From positions 5,015,001-5,079,000 of the forward strand of contig NC_069098.1 in NCBI RefSeq assembly GCF_947172395.1: a stretch of 64,000 nucleotides of DNA. Reading direction: 5' to 3'. Below are positions 11,901 to 26,900 of this stretch, piece after piece. This DNA is from Bicyclus anynana. Taxonomy: Eukaryota; Arthropoda; Insecta; Lepidoptera; Nymphalidae. The stretch's first letter is position 1. Every line of letters starts with the position of its first letter. The position numbers and the translations under genes were made by a program. Below the pieces are notes generated by a model, which searched no databases, was not told where the DNA came from, and saw only the letters and a list, made by a program, of their open reading frames with translations.

Positions 11901-14900
11901 TTCTTTTCATCATCACCATTACCTATATATTCGTCTCATTGTTGAGCACAAGTTTCCTCTCAGAATGAGATAGGTTAAGGTTAAACCCACCACGCTGGCC
12001 CAATGCGGAATGGCAGACTTCACACACGTAGAGAATTAAGAAAAATCTCCTTTTAAATAAGAAGATGATTAGGTGTTAAGAAAATGCAAACTATATTTCG
12101 TTTCATGTAGGATGGTGCGAGTGACAGTTTGTTTCACCCTTGAAAATTAGCCGCGATTCACGATAATAGTACTTATTATGAACGTCATACAGGCGACTGT
12201 CACCGTACCCATGCTATCTGAAAAACACTTTAATGTAAGCATACCTACTTAAGTGCAAAAATATAGGAACTCGAAAAACAAATAAATGTACTTATTCAAT
12301 AAAATATCAATTACTGCAAACTAGTTTCCTTTCATATTCCGTTGTGGTTGAATTACTGTTTTTCTTTGTCAAGGCAACGTAATTGTCTTCTATTATATTT
12401 TTTTATTAAATCAATATTGTTGTTTATACATTTTATTAAACTAATGCTTTAGATATGTGATTTTCAATCAAATACGACTATCTTACGAATACTATAGACT
12501 TAAAGGGTGATTACAAATATAAGAAAACTAATGTCGAATAAAGGTTATGATTCACAACACTTGTCAGGATAACTTAATTAACAAATCAAACTATTACCAA
12601 AACAAGTCCCTAGAATTGCAAAGAATGAGCTTGAGTGGAGTCACGTACTTGCGAACGATGTGTGTAGGGTTAAAGGTACCTTTGACTGATATCAAACACT
12701 CACATTTTCCACTCAAGTCACTCTCCCCGCCTATCCCAAGTAACCCATAAAGAATTACACAACAAGAGATGTGGACGGCTCGAACGCCACGAGCACACTG
12801 AAGCCAACATGAGATCGAGCGACGTCATATCCGTCACAGACTACTATTTCCAACACTAAACGGCGATAACACGAATTTTCCATTAATACCATTAATTCCA
12901 TTAATTACATAACATTGAAGCTTCAAAAGCTCAGCATTAAAGAAGTCGGACTCATCACCAAGAGGTCATAGTTCGATCCTCGCCCGGTGGAATATTGTCG
13001 TTTCCACTATCTCCTAACATCTCACCAATTACCCCTAAAGTTTACCCTCAGTCAAAAATATGTGATCATGATCAAATGTATTCATACAAACTGCATCTAT
13101 AGAATCGATGTTTCATTGTGTTAAAACTACACGTGTGTGTATTACGATTTAAAATTTTTATTTGTGTGTAGTGTAACACAGGATACATTTATTGGTGTTA
13201 AATATTTTCGATGTGTGGAGGGTGTGGGCTCGAACCCGATCCGTGACATGCAACTTTTCAGTTGTGTGCATTTTAAGAAATTAGATATCACGTGTCTCAA
13301 ACGGTGAAGGAAAAACATCGTGAGGAAACCTGCATACCAGAGAATTTTCTTAATTCTCTGCGTGTGTGAAGTCTGCCAATCCGCATTGGGCCAGCGTGGT
13401 GGACTGTTGGCCTAACCCCTCTCAATCTGAGAGGAGACTCGAGCTCAGCAGTGAGCCGAATATGGCTAATAAATGAGTTTACCTCGCCCCCCTCAGAAAA
13501 CGACAGACACTTTATTTAGTGAATTTGAGTGCGATAAGTCCCAATAATCAAAAAGGTAATTGGTCTGAGCTTAGCAAATTATTTTCCGAATAGAAAATAT
13601 TTGGAAGAGAAAGAGAATATTTTCATATTTAAGAGAAAAGGTAAATATTCTTACATTAAAGCCTTTTAGTTATAATAATTATAATAATTAGATTGAGGAT
13701 AATATTATAATTGTCGTATTTCATGTCATGTTTCAAACAGTCCATAGATCACGAGGTTTAAGACCTGGCTCGGGTAATAACATACTGAGATTTCTTCTTG
13801 GAAATTGATAAAAAAAAATCCAAGCCCGGATTTAGAACGGAAAATTGGTATATCGTAGGTATGTATTTAAATGATTGTGTTGTGTAGCAATATTTTTAAT
13901 CTTTCACTCATTATTTACAACCAGCATTTAGTCATGTCAGAAAATGTCGGAAAGAAAATCATTGACTGTAACATACTCGAACAATGCCCTGCCAGTATGA
14001 AGGAAACAAAAAATGTCACAAGTCGGTATGTGAATAGACAAATAACCTTAAGCTATTTATAGTAACACCGCATATCGTGATTTTAGAGTTATTAAATTGT
14101 CTCAATTAGTCACAAAATTACCAAAAAGCGTGACTAACATATAATATAGGCTACGTTTTGTGGCAGATACAAACAACTTTTTACTCTGACCTTACTTGGA
14201 ATTAATATAAAAACTTCTGGAAGCTCTAGAATGTTAACTCATTGTATATTGTTATTGTTAAACGTGACGTTGAATAATCTTGACGATTAAACATTTTATA
14301 ACGTCAACATTGTCTATAACCGATCATCATCAGCCGATGGACGTTCACTGTTGGATATGGCCTTTTGTAGGGACTTCCATCACGACCCTGAGCCGCCTGC
14401 ATCCAGCGAATCCCTGCGACTCGCTTGATGTCGTCAGTCCACCTCGTGAAGGGTCGATCAATACTGGGCTTTCCAGTGCGAGGTCGCCATTCCAGTTCCT
14501 TGGGATCCCAATGTCCGTCGGATCTTCAAACTGTGTGCTCTAACCAATGCCACTTCAGCTTCGCGACTCGTTGAGCGGTTACTTTGGTCGGTACTTTTTT
14601 TTTTATTCCTTACAAGTTAGCCCTTGACTACAATCTCACCTGATGGTAAGTGATGATGCAGTCTAAGATGGCAGCGGGCTAACTTGGTAGGAGGAGGATG
14701 AAAATCCACACCCCTTTTCGGTTTCTACACGACATCGTAGCGGAATGCTAAATCGCTTGGCGGTACGTCTTTGCCGGTAGGGTGGTAACTAGCCACGGCC
14801 GAAGCCTCCTACCTTTGGTACTTTGGTTTTTCCGCGGATCTCCTAATTTCTGATTCGATACCGCAGAGATTCTCCGAGCATAGCTCGTTCAATCGCCCGT

Positions 14901-17900
14901 TGTGTGACTCTGAGCCTTATTAGGCCCATAGTTAGCGACTAAGCCTCGGAACCATAGGTCATCAACACGCACTGTTTGAAGACTTCAGGCACTGAGGAAT
15001 TTTAAGCGAAAATATATCGCGGAGTTACATAATAGGTATATTACGGGAGCTTGGAACTTGATTTACTTACTCAGTTTCCTCACACAGCACTCTCATGAGT
15101 CCTCGTCCTCTCCAGCCAGTATGTGTGGACGCTATCCTGACTTCCACCACAGTGTGGCAGCTGGGGTCCAACTTGTCCCAGATCTTGGCTTCACGGTCCA
15201 GGTGTCCCAGCAGTTTGAGGATCCGCTTGAACTTCGGATGGGGACATTCGTCGGACTTGTCTGTATAGTCTACTTCCTGGTAACAAAGTTAGGATTACTA
15301 GCAAAATTCTTAAACAGTTCGTGTGCAAAATAGCATGGTGCGGGTGACAGTTAGTTTCATTTTTTAAAGTTTGTCGCGATTCGGTAGTACGTATTATGAA
15401 CGTCATAAGGCAACTGTCACCCACACCATGCTACAGCTCACATAGTATAGTGTGTGTAATCTTGGCTTGAATAATAATTAAAAATATTTAAAAATTGGTC
15501 CAGCTGGTAAGCCCTACAAAAGTGGAAAGATGATATAAAAATAATTACCGGCAAATACAAGACCGTAAAAATTTTTTAAATATTTAATTTTCAATTATAC
15601 CTACTTAAGCCTGTAAAACTGTAATTTTAGTAAATTTCTGTTCAGCAAATAAAAGGCTTTTTTAGAATTCCGCAGAGAAACCCGAAATTACTAGTATTAA
15701 ATTATAAACTTGTACTATTCCAAGTTACCCCGCTACCTTGCTAACACTTAAAAGCTTGATATTATATAAAAAAATATGCACATAGAAAGAGAGACCTTAT
15801 GAGACCACAATCACTGACCTATACCTACTTCAGAATAAATATAATTATGTCAAGTCTTTATATGTCTCTTCCCCTATCATTACAATTACCATATAATAAA
15901 CAGATGTAAATTCTTTTATCAAGGCTCCTAAGATAATGTTATCTTATCCGAGCACAACACACTTAATAATGGGTTATTAGAACAAGTTACAAACAACTAT
16001 CTCAGTTATGTGTGTGAATAACACTAAATACCTAACAGGAGCTGGTCCTGTAATGTCAATAGTATTTGAATAAATCAGCCCTTATATTAAATACTAGCTG
16101 ATGTCGCGCGGTTTTACCCGCGTGGTTCCCGTTCCCGTAGGAATACGGGGATAATATATAGCCTATAGGCTTCCTCGATAAATGGGCTATCTAACACTGA
16201 AAGAATTTTTCAAATCGTACGAGTAGTTCCTGAGATTAGCGCGTTAAAACAAACAAACTCTTCAGCTTTATAATATTAGTAGAGAGTATAGATATATAGC
16301 AGACGCCCGCGATTTCATCCGCGTTGGACTTCCTTAATCCGGCCCTGTCGCCTACTGTCTATAAACTACCTCCCTGTCAAATTTCTTTTTTGTACGTCAA
16401 GCGGTTTTCTAGATTTCGTGATTGCCTTTCGCATTTATATTTCAAGATAACTATTTCAAATATGTGTATAATAAATACACAATAATTATCTAAGGTGTCG
16501 TTACTAACTCATTCATTCACAGTTTAATTTATATACTAGCAAACGGACACGACTTCGTTCCCGTGAAATTCAGTTTGTCACAAATCCTGCTAACTATGTA
16601 TTTTTTCGGAACAAAAAGTAATTCATGTGTTGCTCTAAAACCTCATTTATCTTTCAGTGAAACTCACGTTATAATCAGTTCAGCCGTTCCAAAGATTAGC
16701 CCCGAACAAATAGAAAGACAGACAGACAAACCTAAATAGCACTTATAATAACTAGAAAACATAATTGTCTTGAAATCACATACACTTCAGTTTTATTTAT
16801 ACACTAGCAGACGCCCAAGACTTCGTTTACCTAAAATTCAGTTTATCACAAATCCCGTGGGAACTATGCATTTTTTCGGGATAAAATGTAGCCTAAATGT
16901 AGCTTTCTATCTACCATACCAAGTCGGTGAAATCGGTTCAACGATTCCAGAGATTAGCCTGGAAAAACAGACAGTTGGTATGGTCCAAAATTGTATTGAG
17001 CCCAGGATCAGTCATTGTACCCTGGCGGAAATAAAAGGAGATATTATTTTTAACTATTTTTGATTATACAAATCTACGAATTTACTTCAATTCTTTCGAA
17101 ATATTATTCATTATCTCTCAAGAAATGCAACAATATTAATGGCGGATAGATGACGTTTTCAATGCATTAATCGATTTGACGTTTCCTGTCAATTGTCATG
17201 GCATAGTTGCTCTATGGGCGCAATCTTGATATAACTCAAAAACGTGGGTTTTTATTTTATTTATTTCTTTTTATTTAGATTTATTCACTTTAATGATTTT
17301 TAATAAATTCCTTGTATTTTTTTAAATTTTAATGATACGTACGCCGTACAAGAGTGGACCTGAAATGGACCATTTCCTTTCACGACCTATCGGGGTTTTT
17401 TTTTAATTTTCAATTATATTTTTATATGTGTACCGTACCGGAGTATACCGTACCGGAGTAATCTATCAACATCCTATAGGTAATGTTGTTAGGTAATAAT
17501 CGGTTGTTCTCAGCAATCTGTTACCATAATTGAAAATCATAGCGTGTCGCGTGAACTGTTGACATTCAATCAACACCTGGGCGGAAGTTTCAAGAGCTCC
17601 ATTACCTTACAATACCTACTCGTTACAGTACTTGTAAGGACTGGCAATTATACACGAGACAGAAATTAATTTTTAGGACTCCTTCATTTTATGAAAATTT
17701 TCTGCTTTCATCCTTTAAATCGACGGACGTACGACCTTAATGGAATCGGTCCCCACGACTTCAGTTTTTAAACGAAATCCATAGACATTTCTGGGATAAA
17801 AAGAAGTTTATATATTGCTTAATAACCTCCATTAAAAGTCTAGCTGTAATTGGTCGAAGCCATTCCAGAGAGATTAGCCTGAACATGAAGTCCATTCGGC

Positions 17901-20900
17901 ATTTCACTGGACTTCTAATGGCGGTTATTGAGCAACGTATATTTCTTTTCATCCCGGAAAAGTCCATGTGGAATCTCTCCAGACTTTTATTGGAGGTTTC
18001 TCAGCAACATAGGCTAGTTTTCATCACGGAAAAGTCCATGCGACATTATTTCATACACATATACTAACCTACTGACAGTCAGACATACAAAAAGTTAGTT
18101 TGTCTTTTAGTGTTATGTAAATAAGCAGGTGAGAAAACTCAGTAGGCATTATGGTATGTGGATGGTGGTGGCTTTGAAAGGCAGCGGGTAAGGGTAACTA
18201 AGCCCACACACAGTCAACAAAGGGATTTTAATTTTTATTATTATTTTTTTTATTCTTGACAAGTATGCCCTTGACTACAATCTCACCTGATGGTAAGCGA
18301 TGATGCAATCTAAGATGGAAGCGGGCTAACTTGTTAGAAGGAGGATGAAAATCCACACCCCTTTCGGTTTCTACACGACATCGTACCGGAACGCTAAATT
18401 GCTTGGCGGTACGTCTTTGCCGGTAGGGTGGTAACTAGCCCCGGCTGAAGCCTCCCATAGCCAGACCTGGACCAATTAAGAAAATCTCAACCCCAGCTGG
18501 GGTTCGAATCCAGGACCTCCGTTTTGTAAATCCACCGCGCATACCACTGCGCCACGGAGGTCGTGAAAAAAAAGGAGAAAAGAGTGTGAAAACATCTTTA
18601 GAGCCTCAATAGCTTAACGATAAGCGCGTTCGGACTCATCACCGAGGGGTGGTGGTTCGATCCCCGCCCCGTCGATTTATTTACGTACCCACTCCTAATA
18701 TAGTCTTTCCCGACTAGTTAGAGGGGAATAGGAATATTGGTCATATTAAATAAATATGGCAAATATTATTTAAAAAAAAAAAAGAATTTTGAAAAAAAAT
18801 TAAATAGCTTACCTCACGTCTAACTACTCCGTTTAAAACAACTCCTACGTAGTCACCGTTCTCGTCGACAGCAGCTACTGAGGCGCCATCGATGAGCGAG
18901 CTGGAAGCGTATTCCTCTAGCTCGTAGCAGCGAGATTCAGGAGTCTCCAGCAGTTGTATTGTTTGGTTCAGAGGCTCGTCGAGGAAGAAGAACCTGAAAG
19001 CAAAACGAGTTTTCTAAAAAGTTCAACTCTGAAACCTACATGAAAGTGTTTATACTTTACTGCACAAAACAAAAACAACAACAAAGAAAACATAGAAAAC
19101 AAGTATGTGCAAAGGCGGTCTTATTGCTTATAGCAATATCTGCCAGACAACCTTTGGATAAAGGAATTAATTTAATTTAATAAATAAATATAGTGCAAAA
19201 AATAGTATATTTATGTATACTACATGTATAAACATATACTGATTAAATTACATAAATTCCTTTATCCAAAGGTTGTCTGTACATGCAATGTTGTATTACC
19301 CGCAGATAATTAATTATTATTATTAATGGGTACGACCACAGAACATTCTATTTTGTGGTGGTACCCAATAGGTCCTAACAGGCTGTTCATCTAGTCTTGT
19401 TCTCTAAGTCGTGTTTAAACCTCTTATAATTAAATAGTAGATTGTTATATACAAGGGGCTAAAAAGACCCATTATATACGAGGTATTTTTAGGGCACGAG
19501 CCGTAAGGTGAGAGCCGTTAAATAGAAACCGAGCCTATGATGGGTTTAGCCCCGTGTACACTATACTTTTCACTACGATTGCGAGAAAATAAAATAATTT
19601 AGTACAGTATCCAATGGTAAAGTTCTCTTTGCAGACGGAGCTTGCAACTCAATAAAAATCAAATAAAAAATTTACGCATTCCACATACAAGAACGCTGTA
19701 TTTCGTTCCAATTTAAAATTTTATATATTTATATTTATTTATGTGTTCCATTTTTCGTACCCACCTATAATATTTCTATTTTACGAATAAAACCTCCTTC
19801 GTTTTATAGAGGTCATTATTTTAGTATGATTAAACTATTTACGAATTAAACCTTTTGCGTTTTATAGTAGGCTAGTACTCGTAACAGACAAAAATTAAAA
19901 AAAAAAACAAAGTTACTTAGCCCCTAGAGGCTGAAATGCTTGATTAGCCCCGCTATGGAGTGGTAATATGGCAGTGTTTTTGAGCAAGAGTAGTGAAAAA
20001 ACATTTTTTACTGTTTTTTCATCGACATTATCCCTTTCAAACCGTATATATAGGAATGCTTGCTTTGGTCCGTAATAATTATTAAGAATTGTTTTTAACC
20101 GACTTACAAAATGGAGGAAGTTCTAGATCCTAGATAGTGTAGTGTAGGTATGTATATTTTTTGTGGTTCTTATTACTTTGTTCTTATTCGATTACTTACT
20201 ACATTTATTCTTTTACAATATACAGAGAGATACACATAGAAAAGAGAATATAATCTTATAAGTTACCTTCTCAAAAATTCAATTACAGATTCCTTATCCT
20301 TTTCCGTTAGTTTCTGTAAGGTATAGGCGGGAGTTGGTCTTGGCCGGATGGTCAGCTCTGACAGTTGTTTCGGCAAGTTGTCAGCCAACTGAAAGAAAAC
20401 GATAAATAAATCTATGATACCATACAATTACCAGAGCCGTGATAGCCCAGTGGATATGACCTCTGTCTCCGATTCCGGAGGGTGTGGGTTCGAATCCGGT
20501 CTGGGGCATGCACCTCTATCTTTGCAGTTGAGTGCAATTTAAGAAATTAAATATCACGAAAACATCGTCAGGAAACCTGCATACCAGAGAATTTTATTAA
20601 TTCTCTGCGTGTGTGATGTCTGTCAATCCGCATTGGGCCAGCGTGGTGGACTATTGGCCTAACCCCTCTCATTCTGAGAGGAGACTCGAGCTCAGCAGTG
20701 AGCCGAATATGAATTGATAATGATGATACAATTACCGAGAATTAGTTAAAAAAAGTTAAAATTACACTGGGTTCCATGTTTTTATGAGGTAGACGTAACA
20801 CAGACTGGCATGGGAATCGTAACAATATTCCATGAGGTATCGTGAATGCACATGCGTCACAGTACAGTACAGTACAGTACAGTAACCCGATATCCGATAT

Positions 20901-23900
20901 GGGGTAACAGAAGACGTGACAAATTGTTTTATTGTCATCTTACTCATCATCAATTTAAACATGACGAACGTATCACTGGTATGATCTCAACCCCTATCTG
21001 ACGCAGTTTTCCCATAGTCTGACCTCAGACTAAAGAAAACTCCAGAAGGTATGCACGCACATAGAAATGAAGCCGTTGAAACTACTCTTTTTTGGTGTAA
21101 TTGCACGAACAATTGACGTGAATTTTTTGTTGTGTGTGTGTGTTTGTTGTATAATAACGGCGGATTTATAATATAGTCTGACATTTTAATTCTTCAATAC
21201 TATAGAGAATTATTATTTAAATAACTAGCTGACACCGCGCGGTTTTACCCGCGTGGTTTCTGTTTTCGTAGGAATACGGGAATAATATATAGCCTATAGC
21301 CTTCCTCAATAAATGGGCTATCTAACACAGAAAGAATCGGACCAGTAGTTCCTGAAATTAGCGCGTTCAATCAAAAAAACAAACAAACTCTTCAGCTTTA
21401 TAATATTACTATTAGTATAGATAATTCTCCTATCACTAGCTTTTTCCACTTCCGATAAATTTTAGGAAAAATCTATGGTTTACGCAGGATTAGTGAAAAA
21501 CTAACGAATCCCACGAGGATGAAAATATAATTTAAAGATCAGTCCCCTGTAAGCATTCTAAATGACGCAATCTTTACAAGCTAGTTAACAAAGCTTAGCT
21601 CAACTATAAAGACCTAGAATGTATTGTACATAAAACGTAGGGCATAATCAACTTGAAATTATTCATTCCCATTATCTTGGACCCTAAATTGCTAAATGTA
21701 TCAACTTCGTGACTTGAACCACGGTTGCATAATACCATCTAAACCAGTTTGCTATTTATCCGATTTTGAAATCTATGTGTTTTATAATAAAAGCAATGTT
21801 CGTGTGAAAAAGCCAATATAATTAATGTCCCGGTATCATTCTGATAGGCTTTACAAAGTAGGTTACTTTAGTGTTTGCTGCATTTACATAGCATTGTATT
21901 ACCTTGATAGTTATATTCAGTAAGATGTTATTACCTATAAATATAACTAGGATCCAAAACTATTCGGTTGGTTTGAACTATAAAACAAATACTAAATCTA
22001 ACTGCATTTAGGTTACCTTTCGTTTTCGAACTTCATCTTATGCCTAGTTCGGACTACTTAAGTATTTTAGTCGAGTACGAACGATTTTTGGCCGGTAAAT
22101 CCAAAATCAAATCAAATCAAAAATCATTTATTTCAAGTAGGCTCAGCTTACAAGCACTTTTAACACGTCAGTTGACTATTTGTAAAGATTCTACCACCGG
22201 TTCGGAAGGCAGGTTCTGCTGAGAAGATACCGGCAAGAAACTCAACAGTTGCTCTTTTGAAAAAGTCATAATTTACAATTGATAACAATTACTGTTTACA
22301 TTTCTTATAGTTTTACTTCCTGTGTGAAGGTGGAAGCTGATCCAACGGCCTCCAAAAATCTTTCTTACTCGACTAAAATACTAAAGTAGTCCGATCCGAA
22401 CTAGGCATTAGAAACGACTGTAGGGACCATAGAGGGACATACAATTTTCACTAAATAAATAGTCCAATCAGTTGGGATGTTTGCCAGTGAAGTTTCCCGA
22501 GTGTTTCGAAAATGGATATATAATTCTAGAGTTTGAGTTTGAGAGTAGTACTCTTTTAATTTTTTTCATTTTGCCACCTCTAATAATTATTGCTGGTCGC
22601 CGGCTTTCGAAAAAATGGCGCCTAAAACACTTTTTGACTTTAATATTGTCCTTTTCGAGTAATTTTGATAAAGAAATTATTTCATTTTTAATGCAGAATT
22701 ATGAAGATTTTTTAGATATAAGTAAATTGTGGGGTAGTTAGTAGTAAGTAAATTGTAGTAGTCCGTGGCGAGTGGTATGCGCGGTGGACATACAAGACGG
22801 AGGTCCTGGGTTCGATCCCCGGCTGGACCAATTGAAGTTTTCTTAATTTGTTAAGGTCTGGCTGGTGGAAGGCTTCGGCCGTGGCAAGTTACCACGCTAC
22901 CGACAAAGACGTACCGTTAAGCGATTTAGAGTTCCGGTACGATGCCGTGTAGAAACCGAAAGGGGTGTGGATTTTCATCCTCCTCTTATCAAGTTAGCCC
23001 GCTTCCATCTTAGACTGCATCATCACTTACCATCAGGTGAGATTGTAGTCAAGGGCTAACTTGTAAAAGAATAAAAAAAAAAGATATACACCAGCCTTAA
23101 GGAATACAAGTATTGTGAAGGTTCTGCAAAAAAGACATCCGTAGTCAACGACAGGTGAGTTGGCCGTTTGATTTATACCGCCATTTTGATTTATTGATCT
23201 ATGTGACAATCTACGTTAGTTTATGGAAGCTTGACGATATTTATTACAATGCTACAACATTGTTATAATTATTTATTTTATTTTAATAATAAAGGACGCT
23301 TACGACACTGTCTTTGAGGAATTTATCTTTAACATTATCACTACTATACTAATATTAAAAAGAGGTAAATTTTGTAGGGGGTAATATTTTTTTACGTATC
23401 CATAAATAACCGTTTAGCCGGTAGCAGTTGGGGACACTTTACTCTAACAAAAATTAACTCTTAAAAGCTTAATATTTTACAAAAGGATCCCTAAATCAAA
23501 AAGTATTGGAAGAAGTCCCTCATATCTTTTAATGACCTATACAACGATACCCCACACTATGAGTGAGGAGGTACCCGAAAAAAAAAATATTTTTCATTAT
23601 TTTATGTTACCACTTTGTTTACATTTTCAACATACATATTCATGTCAATTTACAGCTTTCTAGTAGTAATAGTCTCTGCACTAAACCGCGGACGGACATG
23701 ACGTAACTTTAAGGGTTCCTTGTGGACTACGGAACCCTAAAAAGCTCAGAATCAGTATTTCAACATTCCTAAACTGAGGAATAAGACTATGGATATATAT
23801 ATATATATTAGTTATATAAGGATATATAACATATCATATGTGCGACATAAATAAATCAATATTTATCACATCACAATATTGTGTCCGAAGGTCTCGATAT

Positions 23901-26900
23901 TCCCATTCCATAGTTAAAAAAATCCATAATTTAATTAAGTATTATAATTTTTAATGTTAGGTGCAATTTACAATTTTGATTTTATTTTAACATAGTTTAA
24001 ATTACATAAACCTATTGTTTTTCGTTGTTTTATAGCTGTCAAACATGCAGGTATATAATAAAAGTAAATAATTAGGCGGTATATATTAATTTATTGATGA
24101 CTGATTGTTGTTTATGGTCAATGAGTATTATTTAGTCCGCTTAATTAATTTTGATCGTGACTTCATTAGTGAGGTTTACTTCATGCAAATCTCGAGTTAC
24201 TGTAGCGCGTTTTTGTAACGATGTTCTTAAAACTCGACAGTGTGTATCGAATTCGTCTATATCTCTCTTTGTTTAACACAATGATATAGATAAAGAAAGA
24301 TAGAGAGGAATTTGAAGCTCATACTGTCAAGTTAGAGCCGTGATAGCCCAGTGGATATGACCTTCGCCTTCGATTCCGAGAGTCAACTTTTCACTTATGT
24401 CCATTTTAAGAAATTACATTTCACGTGTTTCAAACGGTGAAAAATTCCTTACATGATATTTAATTTCTTAAAATGCACACAACTGAAAAGTTTGAGGTGC
24501 ATGACCGGTTTCGATTCACCCTCCGGAATCGGAGGCAGAGTTCTTATCCACTGGGCTATCATGGCACTTTATCTCAGTCAATATCATTTATATGTTATGA
24601 CTAGCTGACGCAGCGCGGTTTCACCTGCATTGTTTACGTTCCCGTAAGAATACGGGGATAACATATAACAATAGTCTTTTTCAATAAATGGGCTATCTAA
24701 CACTGAAATATTTTTTTAAATCGGACCAGTAGTTCCAGAGATTAACGCGTTCAAACAAACAAATTCTTTAGCTTTACAATATTTGTGTAGATTGTGACCG
24801 TAAAAGAGTTTAATATTATCACCTGTTGAGCCCGTCAAACCGCGATTGAGTAGAGTGGTGGGTCACCATCACATCCCTTCTTTAAAACGTGAGACCTTTT
24901 ATCCCGATAATTTCCCAGGAACGGTATTTACGCAGGCTAAACCAAGAGGCAAAGTTAACAAGCTAAATGCGGAAATGCATTAAGTTCCTTAGGTTAACGA
25001 AACGATTTTTATTACATTGTAGGTAGTAAACCTACATTGTAATAACAAGGGTTTTGATTTATTCCTTGCACCTTGACATTACGTATTTTTATGCTCAATT
25101 ACACTTTATTGTTCGCCGGTTGTGTTTATAGACACCTTTTGCTAAGTTATAGGTATTTCATGGTTAAATTAACTGACTACATTTTTATATTTTTATTGAG
25201 AAAACCTCGTACAATAAGTAAGTTAAACTAACCCTGATGATAAGGGTTAGTTTATCATTAACAACCCATATTCGGCTCACAGTTGAGCACGAGTCTCCTT
25301 TAAGAGTGAGAGGGCTTAGGCCTTAGCCCACCACGCTGGCCTAAAGCGGATTGACAGACTTCACACACGCAGAGAATTAAGAAAATTCTCTGGTTTGCAG
25401 GTTTCCTCACGATGTTTTCCTTCACAGTTTAAGACATGTGATATTTAATTTCTTAAACTTGGACTCTATTTAACTTACGTTAAGCACCAGAACAGTACAC
25501 CATCCGATAAGTTTACGTTCCGACAAGTGCAGTGCTAACGGCAGGACATCCGATAAAACTGATTGTGTGTTGGTCGCGTGCATGACATCATTCAGATCGC
25601 GATCAACACACGATCATTTCATCCATGGTGAGTGATGGAGAGAGATGGTGGCGGTATCTGCCGTTAGCGCCGCAGGCACGTGAGCTTATCGGATGGTGAG
25701 TGGCTAGCATTACATTTATTACCAGATATAATAATAATAATGAGCGGCAAAATGCTTGGACCTCGACCAATTAAGAAAATCTCAATTAGCCGGAGATCGA
25801 ACCCAAGACCTCCGCCTTGTATATCCACTGCGCCACGGAGGCCGTCGAAATGTAAGGCAGTAAACAAGTCGTCAAAGTCCCCAACAAAGGCCTAGGTATA
25901 TTCAGTTCTACAAATTACAATACTTTGATCATATCGGTTCATTCTGTCTAATTACTGTTTTTTTACGAACAATACGTTCACCAACCGCAAATTAATTGAT
26001 TATATTAAAATCAATATAATCACCAACATAGATCTGACTTCCTGAACGAATTTCAAAATGGCAATAAAAACAATACCTATTGCATATTAATATTACTGCA
26101 TTGTTTTTCTAATACGTTCAACTTTTTTATTTAGAACCCGGAAATATACTATGTATTAGATAATGACTTAATTGTAATATACGTACTCGTATTATAATAT
26201 AATATCTGGAATGAGAGCCTGCGGACACCAGACTTACCTCATTAATTTGACGGCCTATGCTCATACCACTGATAAGGTAAATACGGAGTATCGCTTAACA
26301 TGACTATGGAGTTCAGATCGCATTGGCCTATCTAGGATTATTTTTGATGGTGGACCTGGCCCCCACATCAATTAGTCATTGTTAGTATGTTAAGGTCCAT
26401 TCTAGGGCGCCCCCCCCCCCCTCCCCCTCGTTATATACCCCTATGTCCAACCGTGGTAGATTTAAAGGGTTCAAATCCTCAATCGTCCAAGTATTATCAT
26501 CATCATCATCATGTTTCCGTCCACTCACACACACACACACATATTCAGCCATATCCCACAACCTTATTCCTGAAATCAGGAATTGAGTTCCAAGAAGTTG
26601 TATTTGGCACTCATTGAGTGGAGACGTTTTTTGGTCGCTCATTGTGCATCCACTCTTTAATAGGAGATCGATGTTGTCACCAGTCACTTTCGCACCAAAC
26701 ATTATTTTTTTTCTACAAGTTCTCCCTTAATTACAATCTTACCTTTTTGTTTAACAAAATTACCAAAATATACCAAACTTTATGGTTCTCTAGCGAAGGG
26801 ACAAACCATAAACACCTACTAACCTGCCACAAAGCTAAGTTATCTAGCGACTTTAAAGTAGAAAATATAAAAACATTTCTCCTAAAGCCGCCATGTCATG

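Noticed and set aside
20435..20510. tRNA gene on plus strand (A and B boxes, tRNA-like fold)
   Set aside because: The same head occurs in about ten SINE-A copies and runs straight into the SINE body. The acceptor stem does not pair well.
22472..22741. 89-codon hypothetical protein on plus
   Set aside because: AT-rich, no domain, no splice or promoter context, and inside an AANAT intron.
26382..26702. 106-codon ORF on minus and overlapping plus ORFs
   Set aside because: Built from poly-C, ATC and AC microsatellites. No recognisable domain.
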